Source: Grimontia indica (GTDB lineage Bacteria > Pseudomonadota > Gammaproteobacteria > Enterobacterales > Vibrionaceae). Taken from it: a DNA stretch of 64,000 nucleotides. A program made the translations under genes and the position numbers. The stretch lies in NCBI RefSeq assembly GCF_000333895.2, contig NZ_ANFM02000018.1:124001-188000 (forward strand), given 5' to 3'. Below, in pieces: positions 53,809 through 63,284 of this stretch. Under the pieces are notes generated by a model. The model searched no databases and was not told the DNA's origin. It was given only the letters and a program-made list of their open reading frames with translations. Position 1 is the first letter of the stretch; the number at the start of each line of letters is the position of its first letter.

Positions 53809-56800
53809 ATGTTCAGCAAGTTAAAATCGCTTCTTCTGAAAATGCTACCCGCCATGAAATCGGCGTTACCTATATTGCTGGTGGCCATTTTCGTCTTGAT
53901 CAATGTCGCGATATGGTGGGCGGGTCCGTGGCTTAAAATTGACGAGAGCCACCCGCTGGAGCCTGTTACAGCGCGCCTTATTACCAGTGTGATTTTCTCC
54001 CTTTTCTGGCTGGCGGCTTGGGGCTTTTTGCAATGGCGAAAACTCAAAGGCTACCATGCAGATCAGGCGCGTGAACGTCAGCTTCAGGAAGACCCAATCC
54101 AACGCTATGAAGAGCGTCAGGAAGCTGAACTCAATCAGGTGATGACTGCACTGCAAAAGAGTCTGAACAAACGAAACTACCTGTATGCCTTACCTTGGTA
54201 TTTGGTTTTGGGGCCAGAGAATGCAGGTAAAACAAGCCTAATTAACCGCTCAGGTCAGAACTTTGTTTTCTCATCGGTCATGCGTGCATCAGGCAAGAAA
54301 AGTGAAAATCCGTTTTCCTTCGACTGGTGGATTGGTGATGACTCAGTACTTATCGACCCTGATGGTGAGCTACTAACCCAACGTGCAACCAGCAGCGATG
54401 GTGAAGGGGAGATGGAGCGCCGTCTCTGGATCCACTTCGTAAGATGGCTTGAAAAAACGCGAAGCCGCCGCCCGTTAAATGGTGTAGTGATTGCGCTGGA
54501 TGTGGCTAAACTTGCCACGGCAACGACGACTGAGCGCCGCGCACATGCAAATCTGATCCGTGCCCGTCTTCGCGAGCTGATGGAAACCCTTTCTACCCGT
54601 CTGCCTGTTTATGTATCGCTGACTAAGCTCGACCTGCTTCACGGCTTTGAACCCTTCTTCCGTAACTACTCCAAAGCGGAGCGTGAAGAAGTCATGGGCT
54701 TCACTTTCACATTGGATTCCGTGGACGATCTCGATAGCTGGCTGAATGAGTTTGATAAAGACTTCGGGCAGTTTGTCGAACGCGTTAACAAGATGCTGCC
54801 GACAGCCTTGATGCAGTGTTTCGATGGTGAAGATCGCACTGCTATGTACAGCTTTAGCCGTCAAATGGCAGGTCTGCATGATGTGTTAAAGCAGTTCCTT
54901 CAAGATGCATTTGGTAGTGACCAGTTTTCTACATCGGCATTGGTGCGTGGCGTGTATTTCACCTCCGTGTATCAGCAAGGTGTGCCGACCAATGCGTTTA
55001 TCGATTCTGCCTCTCGCCGCTACGGTATTTCCCATGCGGTGAATACGGCACAAAATGCCGCAAACTCCACCACTTACTTCACTCAGAATCTGTTCAATAA
55101 CGTCATTTATCCGGAAGCAGGCTTGGCGTCGGATAACTTCCGTGTCGCGAAAACCAAGCGCCGCGTGATTATGTTGTCGGCCGTTGCCTGTGGTATCGCG
55201 TCTCTTCTATTGATCGGTTCCTGGCACAAGTACTACCTGAAAAACGTAAAACAGGCGGATGCAGTATTAGCCAAGGTCAACGAGTACGAGAACAACTATG
55301 CATCAGAGGCAATTATCGACAATGGCGTCGATATCCTCGCGCCGTTGGATACGATTCGTCAGGCCACACTGGAGTTTGGTTTCTTCCGTGAAAAACCGAA
55401 GTTCATTTCAGATTTAGGTTTGTACCAAGGCCATGTCATTGGGCCACAAGTCGAAAGCACGTATCTCAGCCTGCTTGAAAATCGTTACTTGCCAGCTTTG
55501 ATGAAAGTGGCAGCTGCCGATGTTGTTGGTGCAGACGATGACGAAAACAAACTGGGTTCGTTGCGTGTTTTCCGCATGATGACGGACGATGATGGCCGTT
55601 ATCAGAACATGGTGCAGAATTATTTTGCCAGCAAGTGGCAAGAACAGTACGAAGGCGACCGTGAAACACAAGAACGCCTGATGCAGCATTTAGATTACGC
55701 GATGGAGCATACCGATCTGGTGGGTGACCGTGTTGATGGACAGGAAGACGCAGAGAGAGTATTGGCGCCATACGATGGACTCATTTACAACGCCCAGCGC
55801 GAACTGAGCCGTATGCCAATCGAACAACGTGTTTACCGTAATCTCAAGCAAGCATCGACGGCGATTTTAGGCTCTCCAATCAATTTGGCGACCTCTATCG
55901 GTCCTGTGTTTGATGTGGTCTTTACCGAACGTGTTTCGGAAGCGAACAACCTTGATATCCCGCGTATCCTGACCAAGAAAGGTTTCGAAACCTACTTCAT
56001 TCCTGAATCAGATTCTGTTTCAGAACTGGCGCTGGTAGATAGTTGGGTACTGGGGCAGGTTGAATCGATAGATTTCTCTGATGAAGATAAGCGCGTATTG
56101 AGAGATAAGATCCGCAGCCTGTATGTGGCGGATTACTCTGATACCTGGCGTCGTGCGACCAACGATATCGACGTGAAATCTTTCCCGGATATCTATAACG
56201 CGGTGCTTGTGCTGGAAAGTATTACAGGTAACAACCAACCTCTGCATCGCTTGCTTGAAGAAGTCACGGATAACACAGACTTGTTCCCGGCCTTGCCTGA
56301 AGGCGACGCAGCGAAAGAAGAGTTGATTAAGTCTCCACGCTATCGCGTCGCAGCGATGGTTGATAACCAATTCTCTTCATTGAATGGGCTTTCGGAAACC
56401 GAACCGGGCAAACCGATTTACCTTGATGAAGTGATGGATGCGGTCACCCAACTGACTGCGTACATGAAGTCAATCAACGATGCTCCGGATGTCGGTAAAG
56501 CCGCTTTGGACGCGACTAAAGCGCGTCTATCGCTGAATAACTCTGACCCTATTTATGTGCTTCAACGCATTGCATCTGGTATGCCACAACCTTACGACAT
56601 CATGCTGAAAAAACTGGCAGATGAGAGCTGGTATGTGATTCGTCAGGAAGCGATTCGTTATCTGGAAGTTCGTTGGGCGGCAGATGTATTCAATCCGTTC
56701 CAAAGCAAACTCGCTTCGCGTTACCCGTTTAATGTGCGTTCTTCTAAAGATGTGGCGCTGGAAGACTTCGAAGCTTTCTTTGCACCTAATGGCATCCTGA

Positions 56801-57354
56801 ATAACTTCTACGAAAGCAACCTACGAATGTTCCTTGAAGACACGGGCGAGTTTACTTCAGAAGAAGGGGACAAAACCCTTATCCGCCAAGATGTGCTGAA
56901 TCAGATTGATCGTGCAAGAGCGATTCAAGGTGCATTCTTCAATCGCAAGGGCGTGCTGGATGTTGAGTTCACGCTTGAGCCGATTGAGCTGAGCGCGAAC
57001 AAAAGACGTTCTGTTATCAACATTGATGGCCAGTATGTTGAATACAGTCACGGACCACGCAAAAACGTAGGGTTGGTATGGCCAAATACACTTCGTGAAG
57101 CTGCGGTCAGCAAAATCACTCTGGTTCCTGTGGCAGCGAATGCTTCGCCAAGAGGGATCAGTATTCGAGGACCTTGGGCGTTTTTCCGCTTGCTGGAACA
57201 GGCCGAGGTTGTGGGTTCAAGCTCTACCAGTGTTGATTATCGCTTTAACATTGACGGTGGAAACGTGATGTACCGTCTGCACTCTGAGGCAGACAGCAAT
57301 CCGTTTACTGCGTCGATATTCAGAGGATTCAACCTGTCGCGAACCTTATATTAA
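53809..57354 (+). CDS. tssM: T6SS membrane protein TssM (IcmF)
   Basis: The 1181-residue TssM is the core of the membrane complex. Two membrane segments are near the start (ILLVAIFVLINVAIWWAG, ITSVIFSLFWLAAWGFL), a cytoplasmic NTPase-like domain follows with Walker A GPENAGKTS (residues 135-143), a third membrane segment sits near residue 460 (MLSAVACGIASLLLIG), and the rest is periplasmic, ending in a beta-rich region that binds TssJ. Length is normal. A strong hairpin follows the stop. Confidence 0.95.
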   Translation: MFSKLKSLLLKMLPAMKSALPILLVAIFVLINVAIWWAGPWLKIDESHPLEPVTARLITSVIFSLFWLAAWGFLQWRKLKGYHADQARERQLQEDPIQRYEERQEAELNQVMTALQKSLNKRNYLYALPWYLVLGPENAGKTSLINRSGQNFVFSSVMRASGKKSENPFSFDWWIGDDSVLIDPDGELLTQRATSSDGEGEMERRLWIHFVRWLEKTRSRRPLNGVVIALDVAKLATATTTERRAHANLIRARLRELMETLSTRLPVYVSLTKLDLLHGFEPFFRNYSKAEREEVMGFTFTLDSVDDLDSWLNEFDKDFGQFVERVNKMLPTALMQCFDGEDRTAMYSFSRQMAGLHDVLKQFLQDAFGSDQFSTSALVRGVYFTSVYQQGVPTNAFIDSASRRYGISHAVNTAQNAANSTTYFTQNLFNNVIYPEAGLASDNFRVAKTKRRVIMLSAVACGIASLLLIGSWHKYYLKNVKQADAVLAKVNEYENNYASEAIIDNGVDILAPLDTIRQATLEFGFFREKPKFISDLGLYQGHVIGPQVESTYLSLLENRYLPALMKVAAADVVGADDDENKLGSLRVFRMMTDDDGRYQNMVQNYFASKWQEQYEGDRETQERLMQHLDYAMEHTDLVGDRVDGQEDAERVLAPYDGLIYNAQRELSRMPIEQRVYRNLKQASTAILGSPINLATSIGPVFDVVFTERVSEANNLDIPRILTKKGFETYFIPESDSVSELALVDSWVLGQVESIDFSDEDKRVLRDKIRSLYVADYSDTWRRATNDIDVKSFPDIYNAVLVLESITGNNQPLHRLLEEVTDNTDLFPALPEGDAAKEELIKSPRYRVAAMVDNQFSSLNGLSETEPGKPIYLDEVMDAVTQLTAYMKSINDAPDVGKAALDATKARLSLNNSDPIYVLQRIASGMPQPYDIMLKKLADESWYVIRQEAIRYLEVRWAADVFNPFQSKLASRYPFNVRSSKDVALEDFEAFFAPNGILNNFYESNLRMFLEDTGEFTSEEGDKTLIRQDVLNQIDRARAIQGAFFNRKGVLDVEFTLEPIELSANKRRSVINIDGQYVEYSHGPRKNVGLVWPNTLREAAVSKITLVPVAANASPRGISIRGPWAFFRLLEQAEVVGSSSTSVDYRFNIDGGNVMYRLHSEADSNPFTASIFRGFNLSRTLY

Positions 57355-57366
57355 CGACAATAAAAC

Positions 57367-57402
57367 CAAGCCACCAAAGGTCAACTGACTTTCGGTGGCT
57401 TG
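57367..57402. other. Long hairpin between tssM and vasL
   Basis: CAAGCCACCAAAG (57367-57379) pairs with CTTTCGGTGGCTTG (57389-57402), 13 bp with one bulge and a 9-base loop. There is no T tract on the plus strand, so it is probably not a full terminator; it may reduce or separate vasL expression. Confidence 0.6.
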
Positions 57403-57426
57403 AATATAAAAACAAGGACAAACACA

Positions 57427-58701
57427 GTGTCGCAGTGGATGTTGACGGACATCGATGGCGTAAAACTGGCAGAAAATAGCGCAAAACTGCGGGACTCTTC
57501 TGACTACCAGAAAATACGCAGCGAGATAAACCGACGCTTTAACCCGCTTGCTGGCTCGACGGACTGGACCAAGGTTCGTGAGCTTTGTGAAAAAGTGGCG
57601 ACAGAAGAAGGGGCAGATCTTCTCGTTGCCATCTACTTCACCGTCGCCTCGATAAAAACGCAGGGCCTCTCTGGCTTTGCCAACGGTTTAGAACTTCAGG
57701 TGGCGGTGCTGCGTGCACCTGACGATGAGAATATGCCTCATGCTAAACGTGCTGAGCTCTATCGCTGGATGCTTGGACGTATCGGCGAGGAGGTTCGCGC
57801 GATTCAGCCAAGTATCGGTCAGCTTCGTGATTTATACCGTTGTGAGCGTGCCCTTGAAGCGATAGACAGAAACCTTTCCAAAAATGGCGGAGGTAAAGTC
57901 GACGATTTGGACGTACTTGGCTTTACCATCTTCGAGCATATCGATCGCTTAGAGCGCCAAAGCAAAGGTGTTGCAATTGCGCCTCCTCCCGTTGAGGTAG
58001 AAGTGAAAAAGCAAAACGCTAGTGCACTCATTTTTATGGGTGGTCTGGCCGTTGGTGCGGCACTGCTATATGGATTGTTGGAAGTGCAGGGCAGCGCAGA
58101 AACGCCTCTTTCAACCCTGACTATTGCCGGCGCTGAACCCAAGGTGATTTCCTTGGAAGAAGCACAGTCGATACGAGCGGAATATGGCTCTCAGGCTTTG
58201 AAGGAATATCAGTCACAGCTGCTTCCAAGTTATGCAGATAAAGTCTCGATACTCACAGCATCGAATATTGGCGATAACTATGCAGCGGGTATGGAGTACG
58301 CCGACAGTCTTCAATTTCTTTTCCCCGAAACGCCGGAAGCGGAACAGGTGGCCAAGTCTCTTCAACACTGGCAGTCTGGACTGGTTGCAGAATTTGATGC
58401 AATGAATGAGAAATTTGAAACCGCCCGAACACGAGCTGCGAACATCAGCTTGTACGCCAAAAGTGGTCGAGCAGACCAGGTTCAAGCCCTCGCCAGAGGA
58501 TTGGAAAACTACGCGATTAGTTTGTCTCCGCTCGTTGCCCGCATTTCTTTTGCTGAAAAACTGATCAGCGATGGTGAAGTTGAAAAGGCAAAAGAGGAGC
58601 TGGATATTGTTGATAAACAATTGAAAGCGTTGGTGATGAAGAAGATGTTGGTGAGAGAGACGTTGCCTGAGCTTGAGCAACTAGAAGCTAAGCAAGAGTA
58701 G
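57427..58701 (+). CDS. vasL: TssA-like membrane protein VasL
   Basis: The 424-residue protein has an ImpA-like N-terminal half (MLTDIDGVKLAENSAKLRDSSDYQKIRSEINRRFNPLAGSTDW, then ATEEGADLLVAIYFTVASIKTQGLSGFANGLELQVAVL), a membrane segment at about residues 210-230 (ALIFMGGLAVGAALLYGLL), and a helical, probably periplasmic C-terminal half. It is the last gene of the set, in the vasL position. GTG 57427 is the preferred start; a longer frame begins at 57400 inside the hairpin. It has been linked to tail-sheath stabilisation in related species. Confidence 0.82.
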   Translation: MSQWMLTDIDGVKLAENSAKLRDSSDYQKIRSEINRRFNPLAGSTDWTKVRELCEKVATEEGADLLVAIYFTVASIKTQGLSGFANGLELQVAVLRAPDDENMPHAKRAELYRWMLGRIGEEVRAIQPSIGQLRDLYRCERALEAIDRNLSKNGGGKVDDLDVLGFTIFEHIDRLERQSKGVAIAPPPVEVEVKKQNASALIFMGGLAVGAALLYGLLEVQGSAETPLSTLTIAGAEPKVISLEEAQSIRAEYGSQALKEYQSQLLPSYADKVSILTASNIGDNYAAGMEYADSLQFLFPETPEAEQVAKSLQHWQSGLVAEFDAMNEKFETARTRAANISLYAKSGRADQVQALARGLENYAISLSPLVARISFAEKLISDGEVEKAKEELDIVDKQLKALVMKKMLVRETLPELEQLEAKQE

Positions 58702-58722
58702 GGAGCCATTTGGCTCCCTTTG
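58701..58722 (+). terminator. Terminator of the T6SS operon
   Basis: GGGAGCC, an ATTT loop and GGCTCCC followed by TTTGTTG form the stem. It starts at the last base of the vasL stop codon. Confidence 0.9.
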
Positions 58723-58743
58723 TTGTGTATGTGTGAGTTGATT

Positions 58744-59415
58744 TTAAAAACTCAACGACGCACCGAATACAAATGCATTGTTGGTGTTATCACCTTGGTT
58801 ACGATACTCAAAGTATGGTTGCACACCGCTTCGGGTCCAGGTTGCGCGAAGCTCATGGTCCATGCTGTGGTCTTTTGCATCGCCATTAGCATCGTAATCA
58901 CCAGCATACATGTACACATTGTTGTAGCTCAGCGCGACATCGCTGTTTACCGCGTATGCAATGCGGGTGTCGAAGCGCCAGTCGGTGTCATTACCACTTT
59001 CTTCGTGGATGTGAGCACGGGTACGGTTGCTGATTTGTACTCCGTTATCGAAGTTGTAGCCGATTTTCACCAATGGACGGTACTGGATCGTATCGCCTTC
59101 ATGCAGAAGGTGCTGGTAACCTGCAGCGACCCAAAGGTTTTCGTTGATGCTGAATGACTGCTCACCGCCCAGTGTGATGTATGCAGAATCAGCAGTATGA
59201 ATGTCGCCAATCTGAATGCCGTCAAACTCGGTATATAGGGTAAAACCACCCATATCGTTATTAAAGGTATGGCCTGCTTCTAATGTTGAAGTGGCATCTG
59301 AACCATGCATTTTGTCGCCATGACTGTGGAACTGCAGGTTACCAGTGACGTAAGAAGAAGCCATAGCGCCTTGAGCCATAAAAAGTGCGGCAGAAGCAAT
59401 AACAACACGTTTCAT
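58744..59415 (-). CDS. KdgM-like outer-membrane porin
   Basis: The 223-residue barrel protein has a signal peptide (MKRVVIASAALFMAQGAMAS) and a repeated pattern of alternating strands (YVTGNLQFHSHGDKMHG, FTLYTEFDGIQ, ISNRTRAHIHEESGNDTDWRFDTRIAYAVN, VQPYFEYRNQG), ending with Phe (FVFGASLSF). The layout and size fit the KdgM/NanC family of small acidic-sugar porins, though the call is by pattern. The CAGGAGAT site precedes ATG. The gene faces the T6SS operon and shares its terminator region. Confidence 0.7.
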   Translation of the reverse strand: MKRVVIASAALFMAQGAMASSYVTGNLQFHSHGDKMHGSDATSTLEAGHTFNNDMGGFTLYTEFDGIQIGDIHTADSAYITLGGEQSFSINENLWVAAGYQHLLHEGDTIQYRPLVKIGYNFDNGVQISNRTRAHIHEESGNDTDWRFDTRIAYAVNSDVALSYNNVYMYAGDYDANGDAKDHSMDHELRATWTRSGVQPYFEYRNQGDNTNNAFVFGASLSF

Positions 59416-59430
59416 AAAATATCTCCTGAA

Positions 59431-59448
59431 TGGGATTAAACAATCCCA
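59431..59448 (-). promoter_or_regulatory. Hairpin in the porin 5' UTR
   Basis: TGGGATT, an AAAC loop and AATCCCA make a perfect 7-bp stem just upstream of the porin ribosome site. It could affect translation or be a binding site. Confidence 0.45.
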
Positions 59449-59820
59449 AAAGTTGAACGGGGCTCTTCGCGCTATTTCTGAGGGATGGTCCGTGCGTAAA
59501 ATGAGTGACCACCACGCTTATATTTTTCAGCCGTCAATAATTGTTTAGAGCTGTAAATCCCTGCGTTTTTCTTTTCCTTGTAAATAGCGAGACAATCAGA
59601 GCACCCAAGCGTTAAAAACGAAAGTTGGGTCTAACAACTTGTTTCGTATGCAAAGTAATGGATGAAACTTAACGCTTCCTGAATAACTTTTCGGTATTGG
59701 AGATACTATAAATCTGTGAATTACCTCACCTTAAAAGCGAAGCGAAAATTGATGAATGTCATTGGCGTTGGAAGGTGATGTGTGGTTTGAGAACGCGGGA
59801 ATACCCCAAATATGAAGTAC
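59449..59820. other. Intergenic promoter region of the porin gene
   Basis: This ~370-base region between the porin start and the rhlE terminator has no supported ORF. The porin promoter must be in it; no clear box or operator was identified. Confidence 0.4.
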
Positions 59821-59847
59821 AAAAAAGCCAGACGTCCGTCTGGCCTT
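59821..59847 (-). terminator. Terminator of rhlE
   Basis: GCCAGACG, TC and CGTCTGGC form an 8-bp stem preceded by AAAAAA on the plus strand, i.e. a T tract on the minus strand. It ends the helicase transcript. Confidence 0.88.
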
Positions 59848-59862
59848 TATACATAAACTCTT

Positions 59863-59886
59863 TGAATCCTGTGTCTTCAGGTTGAT
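59863..59886. repeat. Decayed half-copy of the palindromic element
   Basis: TTGAATCCTGTGTCTTCAGG TTG resembles the right arm TGAATCCTGCATCTTCAGGCTG found at 61806-61826, with the outer TTGGGTAT end lost. It lies just before the rhlE stop. Confidence 0.45.
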
Positions 59887-59908
59887 TGAAGATAGGGTTA
59901 TTTGCGAA

Positions 59909-61435
59909 TCAGTAATTGCCCCAACTGACTTTTACGCTATCACCAGAAGATTTTCGGCGCGATTGGTTAGGTTTGCGATTATTCGGTTTGTTTGCATTCC
60001 CTTTGCTGCCATTGCTGTTCGCATTGCCTGCGCGGCGTGGCTTACCTTCACCATTGTTGGTGCGGTTATCGTTTTGGTTAGCTGCAGGCTTTTGGCCTGA
60101 TTGTCCACCATTACGCGGCTTACCCTTGAACGGCTTTTTCTTCTGAGGTGCTTTGTCAGTTTTTGGCTGACCGTCTTTGGCTTTTGCTGTGCCGGATTTT
60201 GGCGCCGCCTTTGCTTCACCATTTTGTGCTTTTGGTTTCTTAGGCTTTTTCGGTTTCTTTGGTTTAATAGGGCGAGTATCCAGAGCCTTCTCTGGCAGCG
60301 CATTGGTTGGCTTGAAGCCTTCCAGTTCCTCACGGCGTAGCAACTGTTGAATTAAACGCTCGATGCCAAACAGATCATCCGCTTCGTCCGCACACACCAG
60401 TGAAACTGCTTTGCCGGGTTCACCAGCGCGACCTGTACGACCAATGCGGTGAACGTAATCTTCCGCTACGTGTGGAATTTCAAAGTTTACGACTTGTGGC
60501 AGCTGTGGAATATCGATACCGCGGGCTGCAATGTCGGTTGCAACCAGCACGCGAACATCACCCGATTTAAAATCAGCCAGCGCTTTAGTACGGGCGCTTT
60601 GGCTCTTGTTTCCATGAATAGGCGCAGCAGTAATGCCTTCATCATTCAGGAAGTGGGAAAGCTTGTTGGCGCCGTGCTTGGTGCGGGTGAATACCAGTAC
60701 CTGTTTCCAGTCGCCATCTTTAATCAGCTTTGCCAGCATCGCCGGTTTCTTTTTCTTGTCCGCAGGGTAAATCCACTGCTCAACAGTGCGTGCTGTTGAG
60801 TTCGCTGGTGTTACTGAAATCTCGACAGGGTTGTTCACCAGACCTTTGGCCAGATCGCGGATTTCATCTGAGAAAGTCGCAGAGAACAGCAAGTTCTGAC
60901 GGTTCTTCGGCAGCAGGTCGAGGATCTTTTTAATGTCGCGGAAGAAACCCATGTCCAACATGCGGTCTGCTTCGTCCAGCACCAGTACTTCGAGTTGCGA
61001 AAATTTCACTGCGTTTTGCTGGTACAAATCAAGCAGACGACCTGGTGTTGCCACCAGAATATCTGTGCCTTTACGCAGGTTCATCATTTGCGGGTTAATC
61101 TTCACACCACCGAAAACCACGCTAGAGCGCAGACGAAGGTGACGGCTGTAAACCACGGCGTTTTCGTGGATTTGTGCAGCCAGTTCGCGGGTTGGGGTCA
61201 GGATCAGTGCACGAATATGGTTTGGACGAGTACGTGAGCCTTCGCTCAAACGTTCAAGGATTGGCAGAACGAAGCCCGCAGTTTTACCTGTACCTGTCTG
61301 CGCAGCGGCCATGACATCCTTTCCTTCCAGAACTGCAGGAATAGCCTGAGCCTGAATTGGAGAGGGGGTGTCGTAACCTTTTTCCTGAATAGCACGGAGG
61401 ATTGGCGCAGAAAGACCTAGATCGGTAAAACCCAT
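59909..61435 (-). CDS. rhlE: DEAD-box RNA helicase RhlE
   Basis: The 508-residue ATP-dependent RNA helicase has the Q motif [11 protein letters not shown], Walker [17 protein letters not shown] box [15 protein letters not shown] motif LFSATFSDE and [18 protein letters not shown]. The start [19 protein letters not shown] is typical of RhlE. The last ~120 residues are a Lys/Pro/Asn/Gly-rich tail ([10 protein letters not shown], then NGGQSGQKP) that probably binds RNA or ribosomes. It acts in ribosome assembly or RNA decay. It stands alone with its own terminator. Confidence 0.93.
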   Translation of the reverse strand: MGFTDLGLSAPILRAIQEKGYDTPSPIQAQAIPAVLEGKDVMAAAQTGTGKTAGFVLPILERLSEGSRTRPNHIRALILTPTRELAAQIHENAVVYSRHLRLRSSVVFGGVKINPQMMNLRKGTDILVATPGRLLDLYQQNAVKFSQLEVLVLDEADRMLDMGFFRDIKKILDLLPKNRQNLLFSATFSDEIRDLAKGLVNNPVEISVTPANSTARTVEQWIYPADKKKKPAMLAKLIKDGDWKQVLVFTRTKHGANKLSHFLNDEGITAAPIHGNKSQSARTKALADFKSGDVRVLVATDIAARGIDIPQLPQVVNFEIPHVAEDYVHRIGRTGRAGEPGKAVSLVCADEADDLFGIERLIQQLLRREELEGFKPTNALPEKALDTRPIKPKKPKKPKKPKAQNGEAKAAPKSGTAKAKDGQPKTDKAPQKKKPFKGKPRNGGQSGQKPAANQNDNRTNNGEGKPRRAGNANSNGSKGNANKPNNRKPNQSRRKSSGDSVKVSWGNY

Positions 61436-61571
61436 AAATTAACTTCTCGGTAAGTGAGTGCCCAAAAGCAGGCTTGGTCGGCAAGTGTGCCGAAGACTGG
61501 GACAAAGGGGCGCTATTCTGCGCTTTTACCTTGGATAGGGCAATGAATATCTGAAAATGGCCAGACTGGGG

Positions 61572-61836
61572 TATACCCAAACAACCTGAAGATGCACGCA
61601 TTCAGAGGTCATCAATGCGTTCAATTCGAGGCAAATTTCGCGAGGAATAGTGGTTCTATTTCCGTGGAATTTAACGAAGAAGTGGGCGCATTGAGGGCCT
61701 CCCTTCGGGTGAGTTGACTGACGCCGTGCTCTTTGTTGTTCCTTTTTGATGGAGATGACTACACCGGCAAAGGAACGCCGCGATCACAACGACAGTCAAG
61801 CTCGCTGAATCCTGCATCTTCAGGCTGCTTGGGTAT
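61572..61836. repeat. ~265-bp MITE-like element with palindromic ends, copy 3
   Basis: It begins TATACCCAAACAACCTGA AGATGC and ends with the inverse, GCATCTTCAGGCTGCTTGGGTAT, giving inverted terminal repeats of about 25 bases. The ~215-base interior has no ORF but is GC-richer and contains CAATGCGTTC and GCGCATTGAG, possibly pairing. It lies between rhlE and letA. The ends match the short elements at 13801 and 20821, so they may be internal-deletion forms. Confidence 0.75.
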
Positions 61837-61954
61837 TTGTATGTGACGATTTACGGGCTTTGTCAGTCGGAATTCGTAGTACTGCTTCAAGGATAAGACG
61901 TTGACGATCAGTGCGCTAGGTATACTCAGTTGAATATCCATCCGGACCTATCCT

Positions 61955-63271
61955 ATGCAGAAACCTTCGCCATTACTTATCGCATGCAATGAATGTGGAT
62001 TGGTTTCTGCGATTCCGCCTATGGAAGGAAGCAGTAAAGCGAGTTGTCCTCGATGCGGGCATACGCTAGTTCGTCAGGTGGAAAACAGTCCGGCGAAAGT
62101 GCAGGCTTACGGTATTTCCTGTCTGGTTATGCTCACGCTCAGTTGCGTCTTTCCTTTTATGTCTTTCAGTGCCAGTGGCATCAGTAACAACATTTCGTTG
62201 CTGGATGCACTGAAGGTTTTCCATAACTTCGACAACAATGCTCTCGCTGCCATGTTGCTCATCACAATCATTGTTTTGCCAGCCATATACATCAGTCTGG
62301 TGATGTTCCTTTTTCACGTTGCCAGTAAATCCTCAAAGGGCAGAGGCGTCAACACACCGCCTTCACTGTTGAAACAACTTAGTCGCTTGGTATTTCGCGT
62401 AGAGATTTGGCTGCTGGTAGACATCTTTCTGGTAGGGGTGATTGTCAGTCTGGTGAAGATTGCCGCACTGGCAGACGTTGAGCTGGGCACTGCTTTCTGG
62501 GCTTACTGTGCTTACAGTGCGCTGGTGGTGTTTTTCTCCCGGGCGATTGATAAAGAATGGCTTTGGAAAAGCCTGTTTCCCTCGTACCCCACTGGCAAAG
62601 TGAAACCGGGAGACACACACCTTTCTGGAAACCATGTTGCTTGTCGGGTGTGTCAGCAAATCAACGACCCACACCACAAGCATTGCCAGCGTTGTAACAG
62701 TCGATTACACCCATACAACCCCGATATGAATATTGGCTGGGCATGGTCATTTCTTATCAGCGCGATCATCTTCTACGTGCCTGCCAACCTTTACCCCATG
62801 ATGTATACCGTGAGCCTCGGCAGTACCGAACGATCTACGATTATGGATGGCGTTATCTTGCTCTGGAACATGGGCTCTTACCCAATCGCTGCAATCATCT
62901 TTATTGCCAGTATTTTCGTACCCATGACCAAAATGCTCATCATGATTTGGCTATTAAGGGCGGAAAAGCAAGGGAAAGAAGATGACACTAATGCGTTGAA
63001 GAAACTGAAGTATTACCGATTTACCGAATTGATTGGCCGCTGGTCGATGATTGATGTGTTCGTTGTCGCCATCCTTTCTGCGTTGGTCAACTTAAAGGGT
63101 TTGATGAGTATCAGCCCTGGCCCCGCCGCATTTTATTTTGCCTTGGTGGTTTTCTTTACCATGTGTGCCGCTTTGATTTTTGACCCTCGTGTGTTCTGGG
63201 GCCCACTTAGACACCGTGACCCTGCGGCAAGCCCACCAGTCTTACCAAGCGCTGCACAACCACAAGAATAA
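61955..63271 (+). CDS. letA: Lipid-transport membrane protein LetA (PqiA family)
   Basis: The 438-residue protein has two zinc-ribbon-like motifs (CNECG/CPRCGH at residues 11-35 and CRVCQQINDPHHKHCQRCNSRL near 225-246), each followed by a four-helix membrane domain, as in PqiA/LetA. The pair LetA-LetB moves phospholipids across the envelope. It is followed 13 bases later by the LetB gene. The start at 61955 lacks a clear ribosome site, so an alternative start is possible. Confidence 0.88.
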   Translation: MQKPSPLLIACNECGLVSAIPPMEGSSKASCPRCGHTLVRQVENSPAKVQAYGISCLVMLTLSCVFPFMSFSASGISNNISLLDALKVFHNFDNNALAAMLLITIIVLPAIYISLVMFLFHVASKSSKGRGVNTPPSLLKQLSRLVFRVEIWLLVDIFLVGVIVSLVKIAALADVELGTAFWAYCAYSALVVFFSRAIDKEWLWKSLFPSYPTGKVKPGDTHLSGNHVACRVCQQINDPHHKHCQRCNSRLHPYNPDMNIGWAWSFLISAIIFYVPANLYPMMYTVSLGSTERSTIMDGVILLWNMGSYPIAAIIFIASIFVPMTKMLIMIWLLRAEKQGKEDDTNALKKLKYYRFTELIGRWSMIDVFVVAILSALVNLKGLMSISPGPAAFYFALVVFFTMCAALIFDPRVFWGPLRHRDPAASPPVLPSAAQPQE

Positions 63272-63284
63272 GAGATAAAAACGT

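Noticed and set aside
60000-60300. Possible frameshift at the helicase C-terminus
   Set aside because: The Lys/Pro/Asn-rich composition is usual for RhlE tails and the frame is open to a natural stop.
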